Shown piece after piece: positions 36,409 through 48,559 of a DNA stretch of 64,000 bases; positions within the stretch are counted from its first letter, which is position 1; each line of letters begins with the position of its first letter. Both the position numbers and the translations under genes were made by a program. The notes beneath the pieces were generated by a model. That model had not been told where the DNA came from. It was given only the letters and a program-made list of their open reading frames with translations, and searched no databases. The DNA comes from Megaleporinus macrocephalus (lineage: Eukaryota; Chordata; Actinopteri; Characiformes; Anostomidae): assembly GCA_021613375.1 (NCBI GenBank), contig CM038708.1, forward strand, positions 29,278,059 to 29,342,058, written 5' to 3'.

Positions 36409-37067
36409 ATATTGCCTGTGCCTAGTATAAAATCTTTTTTTTCTTCTACATCTTCACAAATAGTTGCTTAGGTTCTCATTGTAAAAACCAGTTTATGGCA
36501 TGCATGTAATAGGTTTTGGCCCTGGTTGACCTGAAAGCAGGTGGTCCACCGCACTGAGGGATTGTTTACACTGCCTGTGCTACTGACATATATCTCACTG
36601 TGGAGTCTTTGCCTCGACTGTAAGATGGTAATCTGAGTCTGGAGGGAGCTCTGCATTCTCTTCCCACAGACCAGCAGTACTGTGAAGGAAATGTAATCTG
36701 AATGAACATTTTTTTTTTTTCTCTTTTCATTTACATTAACTGTGTGTTGAATAGAACAGAAACACTGATAGAATCTACTAGATCCACATTTGAGTTGTAC
36801 AGTCGTCTTTATTTCAAGTGGATCTTCTTTTTCTTTTTCTTCTTTAGTTTTTCATTTATTTCACTTGTTTTTTTTTCCCTCCCTTGTTCTGCAGTTTGGC
36901 TCAGTGTCTTCCGGCCTTGCCTCATTACGACCTAGTCTCGGAGAGAGGGCAAATGCATTCTGACTGGCATTGTTCTGTGATTGGCATCCTGGCTCGAAGT
37001 GTATGTGTGTCAGAGCGAGAAGGGGGGGACTCTTTTTGGCTCTTTCCAATAAAAAAAAAATCTAAGC

Positions 37068-37130
37068 GCTCTCTCTCTCTCTCGCTCGCTCTCTTTTTCT
37101 CTCACTCTCTCTCTCGCTCGCTCTCTCGCT
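37068..37130 (+). repeat. (CT)n-rich tract
   Basis: CTCT with CGCT and TTTT interruptions, about 60 bp. Confidence 0.9.
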
Positions 37131-39519
37131 GTCCTGCTCGCTCGGTGTGGTTGTTGGCAGAGTTCCTGTTGCAGGTCAATGAGTGTATTGTGCACTTTGC
37201 TCGTCCAGGCAGCCCCTTCCAAATGTAAAGTGACCTTTTCAACTTGAGCAGGACTTCCACCGGCACAATAACAAGCCGCCAGCTTCCCAGTGGAGCCGTT
37301 TGATTTTCTCCAAGTTAAGACTGATTTCATCCTACATCACATGTTCATTACTTGACCACTTTTAAGTCCACTTAAAAAGCCGAGCATGATATCCCCCTGA
37401 ACTTTAGCTGTTTGTATTTTGTGCAGTAATAAAATAAGAATGCATGAATGTTATGAACACTTCCACAAGTTAGCTAGATGATAGTGACTCAGTTGTGAGG
37501 AAGAGAAGTTGGTCAGCTGGTGCCGAACGAACAGAAAGGGGCTGGAAGTTAAATCTGTTCTATGGTGTTCAGATCTATAGCCTGATCAGTGATCAGCTAA
37601 CAGAGCATGATCTTAGTGAGTAGGCTGCAGACCAAAACAGTGGAATCTCCACAGTACAGACTTGATCCTGACTCGCTGGTGCTGATGTGTAGATGATGAA
37701 GACTGACAGAACCATTGTAGAACATGTTCTAGGGGGCTGGCGTGTTGGTACTTAGCGTCTCTTGCAAAGGTTTTGGAAACTCCCAGCCGTCACTGCTGGC
37801 CTGAGGTGATGCCTCCTCCTGAGGCAGGTGTGCTGATGTCGCCAAGTTTGACAAAACCCTACAGCAGAGTTAGTTCTAAGATATGATCTTAGATTGCATG
37901 CGCTTCCAAGACATACTTTATTTTCCTAAAATTGCAGCCTGCTGTCTCGTCTGAAATCATCGACGGCCCGTTATTGTCTGGCTCAAAGCCAAAACGGGCT
38001 CAGACTGGTGACATGACATCTGGATTCAGAACTAAATTCATGGCCATTGTTGAATCGAATAATGTGAACTTGGAGCTAGCACCAACCGTGTGGGCATTAC
38101 CACAAAAGAGAAGTGTGTCTCTCTCTGTAAGACCTGACAAGTGGCAGCGTTTCCTTCTCTCCTCCCCTCTCCTCCCCTCTCCTCCACTCTCAGGCTCTCC
38201 ATCACGCTGTTTGCGTTTACTTGTATTCCTTCTAAGATGTGTATAGAAGGAAATCTGTCCCAACTTTACTTTATTCAACGGAAAGAAAACCTCCACTGTA
38301 GGTTTTCAGAACGCTTGAAAGTATTTGTGGATAATATTTCCATTAATATGGAATAACTAATATTTCCATTTCTAAAAGAACACTTGATATGACATGTTAG
38401 ATCTGGTTTTGCTTTAACGATGGAAAATAGTGTTTCAGCTGCGTGATGATTTAGTACAGTGCTCAGGATGGGATAATTGTTTGAGTTGTTAGTTTAGAAG
38501 CGTGTTCCTGTTTTAGTAGAAGCTCACGCTGGTTGTGTTTAATATACAGAATAAACGCACCACAGTGAATGGACCCAATTCAGCAGCTCATAATTGAACA
38601 TGACCCAGTCAGGCAATTAATCGCAACCCATAATATTTGTGCAGCAGTGGTGAGTCCGGGTGCCATGACCTCAGGATCGGGGTCACGTGCTGTCTAGCCA
38701 GCGGACCTGTCACTCAGCCGAGAGAGAAAGAGGGAAACATGGTTGCCATGTAACCTGAGAGCACAGTTTGCTGTGGAACTGCAAGACCATTGGCTTTGAG
38801 AGAAAGTGAATCTGAAGAGTCAGTCATATACCTGTATATTCTTTTTTTTCTTTATGTGGTTCGTCTGAAATGTCATGTGTTACTGGTGTGCAGTGGTGAA
38901 TTTCTAATGATGACTTGTACTGTGAGCATGTTGGCGTTTGCCAAAGATGAGCTTATTATTGCTTTATTATGGAGAGTAGTTGTGATGAGTTCTGGGTGTT
39001 GAGTTGTTTATAGACCTTACTCTAGAGTGTATGGCACCTACAGCACTGTGCACAACTTTTAGACTCTTGGGGACATTATTATATTTAAAAGCTTTATTTC
39101 CTTTATTAAAAACAATATTTTTTAAATATGCAAATAGTATCAATACAGTAAGTCATGGTTTTACATGCATCAGTGTGTTTATTTAACCATTTCCAAGCTT
39201 GGCAACCCAGTATTATTCACAGTTACCATCTAATACCTGCTTTGACTACTCAGTACTTCATTAAGCTAAATCAAGATTACTGCTGAAGGAATTTAATAAA
39301 CTCATACAATGTCTACAAAGTCTAAAAACCAATATATTCTGTTAACCACCCTAAACCACAAGTAAACCTACATGTGTCTTCTGAGGTTTTTATAGGTTTT
39401 TTGTTTTGATAATAGTAAAAATAGTGATAAATCAGAGGAAAGCTGTTTGCTTTAAGTACTAATTTTTTATAAGTAACACTGCACCCTAAATAGCATAGAT
39501 ATTCAGTCGGGGCATTTAG

Positions 39520-39610
39520 GCTTCAGACGTCTGGGTCCTATCACCGCTGCCACTGTGAACGGTTCTGTAGCTTCCTCTAGAATGGTGCTAAATGACTTTA
39601 TATGTTGAAC
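39520..39610 (-). repeat. Interspersed repeat, family E fragment
   Basis: On - reads GTTCACAGTGGCAGCGGTGA then TAGGACCCAGACGTCTGAAG, collinear with the copy at 1570-1665. Confidence 0.6.
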
Positions 39611-40660
39611 AATGGAGTGCAGTTTCTATTCAGCCTTTCATTTAAGATTCCTGTAAAAGTTCTAACTGGAAAAAAAAACTCTTCTTTTTTTTATTTAAAG
39701 ACTCATTTATAATAACCAAGATAATCGTTTGTTTACTGGATTACTGATATAATTAATAGTGATAGCCTTGAGCCCTTTCAGATCACTCCACTCCACTACA
39801 GCCTGCTCCAAAACCAAGCAGATGAGGATAGAGTGCTGTCAGAGAGAGGACATAAACTGCAGTTCTGTGTTGTTTATACACCCGAATGGTGAAAATTCAG
39901 AATTTGTGCTGTATTTAATTGGAAAACTACACTTGGAGAGCAATTAGAGTGATAGTAATACGTCTCCAGGTGTCCTCGACTCTGTATGCAGACACGGTGG
40001 TTGGTGACTAATTGCTGGTGCTGCTGGAAGGCCCTGTGGGACGGCAGAAGAGCAAGACAAACAAGTGTCCCCTGAGTATTTCATGCCAAAAGCATAATTG
40101 GGACGTGGCCTGCTGCTTTGGGGTGTTCATGTACGCGCATGTGTGCGTATATATAGATGATGAAAGCCGAGTGCTTAGAAAAAAAATGTACAACCCCTAG
40201 AATTTTGTTGGTTTGTTTGTTTGTGGGTACTTGCAAATTAATCATTTACAAAATGGAAAAATAAACATATTCCATCCATTGTTTAGTAAGAAGCAGCAAG
40301 ATAACTGTACAGGGTGTCTGGTGAGTGGAATGAAGTACAAACTTATAACATTTTTGTTCACCTATTTATTATTACTGTGCCAAATTAATAATTGTGTTTG
40401 TTGGTTATAGATGTACTGTGTTTATGTTTGATGAGCAGGTCACCTGCAGTGTTCTCTGGTGGTGAATGAGAGGTGGATTGTCTGGTGTATATACAGAGTG
40501 GTACTAAAATAGTTTCCGTAGTTTTCCTGCTGAAGGTTTGATGTTAGTTGAAGATGACTGTTTAATCATGTTCTGCAGATCTACCCATTTAGGCATTTGT
40601 TTCTTATTATTTTATCCCTTTTGGGCTCTGAAGTATCTGTTTCTCGTCTAAAGGAAAGAA

Positions 40661-40663
<3 letters not shown>

Positions 40664-40708
<45 letters not shown>
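40664..40708 (+). repeat. (GT)n microsatellite
   Basis: About 22 GT units. Confidence 0.97.
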
Positions 40709-40709
<1 letters not shown>

Positions 40710-41217
40710 GCAGTGGAGTGCTGCTGGTTTGTATTACGGATGTTCGTTCGTTCTCTGTCCGTATCTGGGGATGTTTTCCCCTCAAGTCACGCTGAGACTC
40801 CGAGTCATCTCCTGCTATCAGGAGACTGATGCTTTGTTCATGCCTAATTTGACACACACGCCACACTCATGTAATGTTGCTAAGTAATGAGCTGCTGATC
40901 ACGTGCATAAATATCTGCCTTCACGTCGGCTCTTCCTCCTCGCTCGGCTCTTCCTCCTCTCTCGGCTCTTCCTCCTCGCTTGGCTGGATGTGTTTTGGTT
41001 TGATTTGATTCACAGTATTTTGAAGAATAGTAAATGGAAGAATATTAGTGGCTCTTGGTGATTAGTGTGTTCCGTTAATGTGGCCCAGGCTTCTGGTGAC
41101 GCTGGCAGCAGGAGGAGTGAGGAGGTGTTGATTGGTGCTGATCGTTCAGTAACGTCGCTGTTTAAACAGTTGCATTGATGACGTCATTCATATAATGTCC
41201 ATTCTGCATGATGAATC

Positions 41218-41402
41218 ATGCCTTCCTTCCTTTCTTCTTTTTCTTTTTTAACCATTTTTTCTTTTTTCTTCCATATCTCCTTTTTTCCTTCCTTACTGTT
41301 TTTTGTCTTCCTTCCTTTACTTGTATTTTCCTACTCCAAGCCTTCCTTTTGTTCTTTCTTTCTTTTCTCACACCATTCCTTCTGTCTTTCTTTCTGTTAT
41401 TT
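41218..41402 (+). repeat. Pyrimidine-rich (CCTT/TTTC) tract
   Basis: About 185 bp almost purely C/T on the + strand, ending about 200 bp upstream of exon 3. It yields chance Phe/Ser/Leu ORFs. Confidence 0.85.
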
Positions 41403-41609
41403 ATAATGTTTACCTCTCTTCTGTTCTCTCACTCAAAAGGCATTGAAAACCAGTTGTTTTCTTATTAGTTTTTATAATTAATATTTTTTTATGTTGTCAA
41501 TGTTTCTTATTTGTTGACCTGTGTACTTAGAGAACATTTCATCTTGAGCACGTTGCCAGGTCAAGTGGAAAAGCTTCAAATCTCCTTTTCTTTTTCTTCC
41601 CTCCAACAG

Positions 41610-41692
41610 TGTGCAAGGATCCACCGTATAAAGTGGAGGAGTCTGGATACGCTGGCTTTATCCTGCCTATTGAAGTTTACTTCAGAAATAAG
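41610..41692 (+). CDS. mllt3: mllt3 coding exon 3 (YEATS domain)
   Basis: Exon of 83 nt encoding residues 65-92: it completes Val65, then [16 protein letters not shown] and [11 protein letters not shown]. The acceptor is CCCTCCAACAG (AG at 41608-41609) and the donor is GTACTT at 41693. Gly77, Tyr78 and Phe81, which form part of the aromatic cage for the acylated lysine, are present. It lies 34.4 kb from exon 2 but only 145 bp from exon 4. An open frame from 41511 to 42158 reads through here in the wrong phase and is not the protein. Confidence 0.97.
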
Positions 41693-41837
41693 GTACTTTA
41701 GGGGCTCTTTTTTCTTTTCTACTGTTCTCAGCCTTTATAAACTCTTTAAGACTTGCAAATTGAGACTCCCCTGGTGTCGTATGAATGCGGTAAATTTGAG
41801 TGCTTTCTTTCCTTCTTTCTTTTTTTTTTTTTACCAG

Positions 41838-41981
41838 GAAGAACCGAAAAAAGTGCGCTTTGACTACGATCTGTTCCTGCATTTGGAGGGTCATCCACCT
41901 GTCAATCACCTGCGCTGTGAGAAGCTTACCTTCAACAACCCCACGGAGGAGTTCCGCAGGAAGCTGCTGAAGGCTGGAGGG
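41838..41981 (+). CDS. mllt3: mllt3 coding exon 4 (YEATS domain, C-terminal part)
   Basis: Exon of 144 nt, phase 0 at both ends, encoding residues 93-140. It starts [18 protein letters not shown], continues [20 protein letters not shown] and ends [11 protein letters not shown] long T tract and TTACCAG form the acceptor (AG at 41836-41837), and GTACAG at 41982 is the donor. Asp103, which contacts the H3 tail in AF9, is conserved. The final helix [10 protein letters not shown] is AF9-type (ENL has FRYKLLRAGG). Because it ends in phase 0, it can splice in frame either to the ENL-like exon 5 or directly to exon 6. Confidence 0.97.
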
Positions 41982-42650
41982 GTACAGTACACAGGGTTGA
42001 GGGGCAGAGAGAGCAACAGGCTTTCCTGGACAAAGGGTGGCTTAAGGGTCATTTACATTAAAGCCTGTGGGGTTCTGAATATACAGAGAGGTTCTAGAGT
42101 TAAATTTTCTTTTGTCTTTAGGAAGTCTCTTACAGCATCTACACTAAGCAGTCAGTAAATAAGCTTTTGGTTAATACCCAAAGTATTATTTCATCTGTCC
42201 TGCCCTGTACTAAATCAGTGTTCCATTGAATTACGCGGTTGTTCAGCTGTTGATCTACAAACAGTACTACATGCTATGAGTAAGCTAATACTCCTGCTCA
42301 TTGAAATGATGTTGCACAAACGTATGTCTCATGTTAAAAATGAACCACCAGCTACTTAAACTATAGCCTAAAGATGCAGAAGCAACTGAACAAAGCTTGC
42401 TAGTTGGTGTGGGAGACTTTGATGAGGTAGGGTGGTCCTAAATACTGTTTTTTTTTTGGTGTCCAGCAGTACTGAACATATGTACAGCATGACTTTATAC
42501 ATTTTCCATACTCACTAGCCTTTCTTGGGGGGATTGGGGGGGAACGGCACAGTGCATGCACAATATATCCAGTGCTACATGGAGGTGGACACTGTTATTA
42601 TTGCAACACAGCCCTAGTAAAGTAAAGAAAAAATATATTATTATTTTTAT

Positions 42651-42720
42651 TTTATATATATATGTGTGTGTGTGTGTGTGTATATGTATATGTGTGTGTG
42701 TGTGTGTGTGTGTATGTATA

Positions 42721-42795
<75 letters not shown>

Positions 42796-42804
42796 ATATG
42801 TATG

Positions 42805-42863
<59 letters not shown>
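42651..42863 (+). repeat. (TG)n(TA)n compound microsatellite
   Basis: More than 210 bp of alternating purine-pyrimidine DNA: TG blocks, a 64-bp TA core, then TGTA and TG blocks to GCGCATG. It produces spurious Cys-Val and Tyr-Ile ORFs on both strands. Confidence 0.97.
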
Positions 42864-44454
42864 ATGTATGCATGCATGTGTTCCACTCATGTATGGCACA
42901 GACATTAGCTCTCGTCACAGAGCAGTCATTAATCAGAGCTCCGGATGAGGGCCCAGTTCTTATCTTACTGTACTTCCATGTCAGCGTAAGTGTTTATGCG
43001 GGTGACACGGCCCATTTGCTCGATCAGGGAGAGCCGAACCTACACACAGGTGAGAGTGGAGCGCTGTTTGCCTCCGCACGCTAGTGTCAGCAAGCAGCTC
43101 CGAATGGAGTTATGCTTCTCATCAGCCTGTGCTGGATGAATTAAAGTGGGCTAGTTCTAACGTGAAGCATCCATCACTACAGGAAAGCCCAGCCTGTCCT
43201 TGGGTCAGCGCCAGAGGACTCCACGCTGTCCCTTTTCTGTGAAATAAACGGCTGCCATTTATGCTTTGTTCGTCTTCGTCCCGCTGTGAAACTTCTTCAT
43301 GCTGTAGTATTAGAGCGCATCCAGCATGAATCATTCTTGAAGTTTGCATCTAAGGAAATGATGTGTCTGGCAAGGTCAGCGCTGTAGTTTTAGCTTGCCC
43401 GCTCTCAGGGTTCCAGGAATTGGACCGTTTTATGGCTATGGCTATGACATCATCTCCCTTGATACTGGCTGGTTTACAGATGGGGCGTGGCCCAAATCGA
43501 CACCAATGATTGGCAGCGGGGCAGTTGCACTGGAAGTCGTTTAATTAAGGGAGAGGTGGTGCAGTATCAATTTAACTTGGCAGAGACTGAGAGGGCTTCT
43601 CCAATTTAGCAGATTGTTTTAGCCACTGGAAGCATTTTGTCATTAAATTCTATAAATAAGCACACAGAGTCTTTCGCCAAGAGAGAGTTCCTCCTCTGAT
43701 CTTTCACTTTTTCTCCTTCACAGCAACGAGATCCTCACAAAAGGAGTTCTGAGGATTCTAAAGTAAGGATGAGTATTTCTATTGAGAACTGACCCCAAAA
43801 TATTACACCTTTGACATCAAATTAAAATGCTTTAGGAGCTCTATATTACAGAATCATGTTTTTTTAACCTAATTTGGTTCTAGTGATGCACTGAAATGAG
43901 ATTTTTTTTTGGCCAAAACCAAATAAAGAGAACCCTACATCTCCAAGGCATTTCCATTATTTTGTTGCTACAGCATCTGTGTACACACAGGGACTTAGCT
44001 TTGTGCGTCTGGTCTGCTGTATTCTGCATATCAAGCGTAATGTGGTATCAAACCTGTAGAAGCCCTTAAGCATGGAACCCTCTTTTGATACCTGACATGA
44101 CCAGAGATTATGAATTGCTTGCCTAATGTCCATAGAAACTGTGAACTGGTTCCACACGATTTGCTCTGCTGCCTCTCGAAGTATTTGAACATGTCTGTGC
44201 TGATCAGGGCAGAAGAGCAAAGAAGGCAAACAGTAGATTTGTGGAACCTTAGATTCAGACAGTTAGTTTTAGGATTGTTTAATCTTTTTTTCCCCCCTTC
44301 AGTCATATTCCATTTTTTTCTTTTATGTCCAAAAAACAAACCTGCCTTTTTTTCCAGCCAAAAAAAAAAACCTTGGCCAGAATTTTAGCAGTTATTTTTC
44401 AAGATTTCTGCAAAACTCATTTGAAGGGGTTTGAGGTGAAATACTCCAGTGTAG

Positions 44455-44530
44455 AGAAATGAGTCAGAGTCAGTGGTGGTGATGGGAACCAGACGTGTGA
44501 TGAGTTTTATGCCTCCAAAAACACCAAAAA
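44455..44530 (+). repeat. Interspersed repeat, family E fragment
   Basis: Contains GTCAGTGGTGGTGATGGGAA then CCAGACGTGTG, matching the other family E copies. Confidence 0.55.
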
Positions 44531-44935
44531 ACTTCTCAGAAGGTTTTTACATGGACCGGTTAGGGATGCACTGCCTGATGTTTGAAAGTGATTGTATTTA
44601 TAGTATTATTGAGAGAAGCTCCTACCCTAACACAAAAATAAAAAAATAATTTCTGCTGGAGAAATAAATGCAGGGCATTCAAATCGCCCCCAAATCAGAT
44701 TTTTACTTTTAGTATTATCAACCTAGAATACCTCAGGATCACGGTTGGTTCTGAGTAGAGAATAAACACCTGGTTCCTGTTCCCAGTTTCTCTACAATGA
44801 ACCATTTCACGTTCGTCCTCTCTAAATGGCTTGGTTTCCATCTCATCCACTGTTATACTCTGAAATTTGGAACAGTAAGTGGAGTTTCCCCTAAAATAAC
44901 TGCTTTCTTAATCATTTTCCTTATTTCTTCGTCAG

Positions 44936-45064
44936 GTGATGGTCATGCAGGAGGGCTCCACGTCTCTGTTCGGTCAGCACCTGAAGCTGCCCACTCTACC
45001 CAGCAGCTCACTGACACTGACCTTCTCTGATGGCAAAAAGAACAAGTCCTTCCCAGGGTCAAAG
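44936..45064 (+). CDS. mllt3: mllt3 exon 5, ENL-type post-YEATS exon (possible cassette)
   Basis: A 129-nt exon with AG at 44934-44935 and donor GTCAGT at 45065, encoding residues 141-183. It begins VMVMQEGSTS, passes LPTLP and FSDGKKNKS, and ends PGSK. From memory of the families, ENL (MLLT1) has a collinear segment after its YEATS domain with VMVM-EG, LPT-P, FSD-KK and a final GSK. The mammalian AF9 protein I know goes straight from KAGG to DPNRS, which corresponds here to exon 4 joined to exon 6. Both flanking introns are phase 0, so inclusion or skipping keeps the frame. The open frame, both splice sites and the ENL resemblance together make a real exon likely. Constitutive or alternative use cannot be told from the sequence. 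Confidence 0.85.
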
Positions 45065-47977
45065 GTCAGTACAGCTTTGCAGGTTTCAAAGCGCAGGGTC
45101 TTCAGCCCGAACTAACCCGGGTTTGACTTGCCCCAGCACCCCCCACCCCTTCTCGGCCGCCACCTAACGAATTCCCAGCTCTTCAAAGAGTTCCTCTTAA
45201 TCCTGCATATTTGGCAAGTTCAAAGATGTTTAGGGTATTTAACTCTGTGGATTTGCGAGAAGTTAAACTTTGGCTTAAGTCGAGTATTTCTTGGCTGTCG
45301 AGAAAGCACATGCTTACATTCCGATGACGTGAACTGAGCGGCGGGGTGTCCCGTTACATGAGGGGGTTTTGAATGAACTGTGAAATACTTATCAAGACAT
45401 GAGACGCTCTTCGGTTTGAGCGGCCCGTTTAGGCAGCAAAAACAAGTCCTTCTTGGTAGTTCGCTTTCCAGCAGCCTTGCACAGGGAGCCTCAGAAGTTA
45501 CAAGCTTCTTCTCTGCACCGATTAAACCACATTAGCCATTACGCTAGTAAATCACGCATGACTGTAAACCTCCACGTTTCTCCGATTAGGTTTTATTTTT
45601 AGTCTCCAGTGCCGTCTCGCGTACTGTGAGTCAGTAGGCCTGCTCGCATAGAGAGTCTCCTAGTGCACATGGAAGTGGTTCCCAATCCAAACAGGCCCCT
45701 GCATGTGATGGATTACTGACGGATCAAGGGTCACTAGCAGTCAGCGTGCTGCACTGCTGCACTAGCCTCCTTAGCAAACAGTAAAACAGCCCACTGTTGT
45801 CTTTTGCTCTGCGCTTGATGCTGTGATGCTGTGGTGTAAAGGTTTTTGCAGGGCTGAGTCACCGAGTCGTTTGATGCTCTAATGCAGTAAACCAAGTGTT
45901 AGACATTCATAGGATTATCGTACGGATTTATTTTATGTTAATTTATCGTTTATGTACTTACCTGCTGTTGTGTAGCCGGTTTCTGCTGCTCCAGCAAAAG
46001 CATATATCTCTAAAAAGATAACTTGAGTTTTTGTCTTCCCGTATATTTAAAGCTCTCGGATCATAGAAAACTGAATATACTGTTCACTCCCTCATCCGTA
46101 CCTTACAGTCCGTACCTTACAGTCCATACCTTGAAACATAGCTTCAGAAATAACCTGGGTTTGAAATGATTGTTTCTGTGATATGTCCACCTTTTCAGCC
46201 GATAACAGTTTAGTCATACAGGACAACCAATCAGAATAGCTCACTTGTCTATTCACTCATAGAGGCACAGTAACACAACGGCTTGCTTTAATTGTAAGGG
46301 ATACAAAGTGGGTGGAACATAGTCTTGTAAGATGGGATTAAAACACACATTAAGTGGACATCAAGAGGAAAAGTACAAGTATAGAGTGTAAGCTGCAGTC
46401 AGTCCTCAAGATCAGCACCAAATGGACCTGATCACTTTAATTCCTTCATGTCAAATATTTGTTGACCCTCAACTGTGCCTTCAGTTACATATACTTCTTT
46501 CTCCAAATTAGATTTTATTTTCCACCTCAGTAACAGTTTTTTTTTTGTTTTTGGCTAAAGTAACAAACATTTCATGCAAAACTGACTTCTTAGACCTTCT
46601 AGCATCGGTTTTAGCAACTAGGTTTACAGTCAATACTGTATGAACTTTGTTTTCGAGCATAAGGATAAGGTATTAATGTTGAACACATAAAACGTATCAG
46701 CTCCTGTGAAGACTTGAATGATGTCATTTCCTCTTTTTTGTGTAACTGACAGTGTTTGTACGTTTGTTTCTAATTTTATAGCTAAATAATATGTGACCAG
46801 CTGGAAGGCAAGATTACATTTTTCTTTAAATCAGTGTTTTAATGAAAAATGTGGATATTTATGTGGATGCTGATATATAAATGTGGGCATGGCAACAGTT
46901 TGATGTTAAATAAATATTTTTTTTAATTTGGTTTGATAATTGGAACTTCAACATCTGTCTATGCAGACATGTAATAATACCTGCACTCCTATGATTCCTG
47001 TTTATTAGCAGTTTTTTAAACGCAGAGCATCAAATGCAGACATTAATAGCACTCAGTTTGTAGATAAAAGTATCTTTTGATGTCTTGGATCTAATTCGCT
47101 CCATTTGGATTTTTGTTTGGATTTCGATTTAAGGAGAATCTGCAGTTGCACCGTTTCAATTCCCATCTCTAAAGTTTTCAGTGTCTTCAGTTTTTCGGAC
47201 CTCAGCATCTGATGCAGCATGCAGGGGTGGCTTCGAGTGCTCGGTCACTGAGTTACTTTATTTTGGCTTCCAGTAGTTCGTGGCTGTGTTGTGTGCTTCA
47301 GCGCTGTAAAACCTTTAGAGATGTACACTTGGAGCTTTTTGGCTAAGTAGAGCTGTTTTCTTTGGCTAGCCATGAAGAAGCCTCTTTGTGCTCAAAGGTC
47401 TCAGGGTCAACAGCAGATAGGCAAAATAAAAAGCTTTAGAGGCAGTTTGGGCAGGTCATAACACCTCCTCTGTCTAGACTGCCTAATGGCTTTACTACGT
47501 CAGTGAAATATTGACAGGGTCTACCAGGCCTGACCTTGGGACAGGACAGCCCAGTCATTAGAGGAGGAAGTGCTTTCGTCCCACAGAGTCCATGCTGCCC
47601 ATCAGACAACTCCATGCCTTTCAACCAGCCCCCCCCCCCCACACCTCCCCCAGTAAAACGAAGCGTGCCTTCTTTCAGGAGCGTCCAAAAACTAGACAGT
47701 GTGCACATTCAGATTTCAACAAGGAGCAAACATTATGGCTTGCCCAGCTGCTATAAATGAGCACTTGTTCATTATTAATTAAGCACTTTGTTGTGCTTGT
47801 TCCTTGCCGAAGGGGTTTTTAGGTACATCGTGAACTTTCATCCCATCCCAACGAATAATTTAAACCACAGGCAGAAGCCAGTCTCAAAATATTGCTATTA
47901 ATTCTACTAGTTAATGCAGAAAACAGCCTGTGAAGTTTATCACATCTAATCGTGTATATGATGTTCTTTGTCTGCAG
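45065..47977 (+). other. mllt3: mllt3 intron 5 (2.9 kb)
   Basis: No gene or strong repeat seen apart from a short 16-bp tandem (CCGTACCTTACAGT, about 46096-46130) and a C tract at 47631-47640. A 47.44-47.71 kb open frame on - has no recognisable motif. Confidence 0.75.
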
Positions 47978-48559
47978 GACGGATCCAAAAGCAGCAATGC
48001 CCTCACCATCACCACCACCAACAGCATCAGTAGCAGCTCTCTCAAGCTCCACAAACCGTCCAAGGAGCACAAGGACAAGCCTTCCAAAGACTCGAAAGAG
48101 TCTAAAAGTGCCTTCAGAGACTTCAGCAGGGACTCGGGCAAAGTCTCCAAAGACTCCTCAAAGAAACCCAAAGAGAACCAGCCGCTGCGGGATGAGCAGC
48201 CCATCCCCAAGATGGGTTTCAAAGAGCCCAAGGCCATGTCTAAGGAGCACCGAGCTACTGAGGTTAGCTTCTCCAGCTTGGGCCAAAGCAAAAGGAGGCC
48301 CGCGTTGGACGACGAGGGCCACGTAACCAAAAAACGGAAAGGTAGTTTTTCAGAGCCATCGCAGAAGCTGCAGGCCTCCTCCAGCCTGCTCCAGCACTCA
48401 GATAAAAAGGTTTTAAAGGACAAATCGCAGGTCCGACATGCTAAGTTACGGGACAACGAGCTGTCTGAGAGAAGAAAAGCGTCCACGTTGCCTCCTTTTC
48501 AGGACGTGGTGGACCCAAATGATTCGGACATGGACGACAACATTTCTACCAAATCGGAC
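47978..48559 (+). CDS. mllt3: mllt3 exon 6 (Lys/Ser-rich linker with NLS)
   Basis: Large 582-nt exon, phase 0 at both ends, encoding residues 184-377. The acceptor is TTTGTCTGCAG and the donor is GTAAGT at 48560. It starts DGSKSSN, where mammalian AF9 has DPNRSIHT, then has a short Ser/Thr patch instead of the roughly 40-residue polyserine run. It continues with charged segments typical of AF9: HKPSKEHKDKPSKDSKE, SKSAFRDFSRD, SSKKPKEN and MGFKEPKAMSKE. A basic TKKRK near residues 300-304 corresponds to the known AF9 nuclear localisation signal. The end, STLPPFQDVVDPNDSDMDDN, is nearly identical to mammals. The region is probably disordered and phosphorylatable. Confidence 0.96.

Larger units (their letters stand above)
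34962..41600 (+). other. mllt3: mllt3 intron 2, last part: no gene seen
   Basis: AT-rich with GT repeats (36365-36406 and 40664-40708), a CT tract (37068-37130), a family E fragment at 39.5 kb, three 18-bp GGCTCTTCCTCCTCGCTC units at 40928-40982 and a long pyrimidine-rich stretch 41218-41402 shortly before exon 3. Confidence 0.75.
41982..44935 (+). other. mllt3: mllt3 intron 4 (2.95 kb)
   Basis: Contains the TG/TA compound microsatellite at 42.65-42.86 kb and a family E fragment near 44.5 kb. The stretch 43430-43660 is GC-balanced, with TGATTGGCAG and TTTAATTAAGG motifs, and could be a conserved noncoding element. No other gene seen. Confidence 0.75.

Noticed and set aside
41511..42158. 215-codon + strand ORF spanning exons 3 and 4
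   Set aside because: It reads exon 3 in the wrong phase and runs through intron 3; the spliced AF9 frame explains the coding signal.
42495..43084. Cys-Val/Tyr-Ile and Thr-His ORFs on both strands
   Set aside because: Generated by the TG/TA microsatellite.
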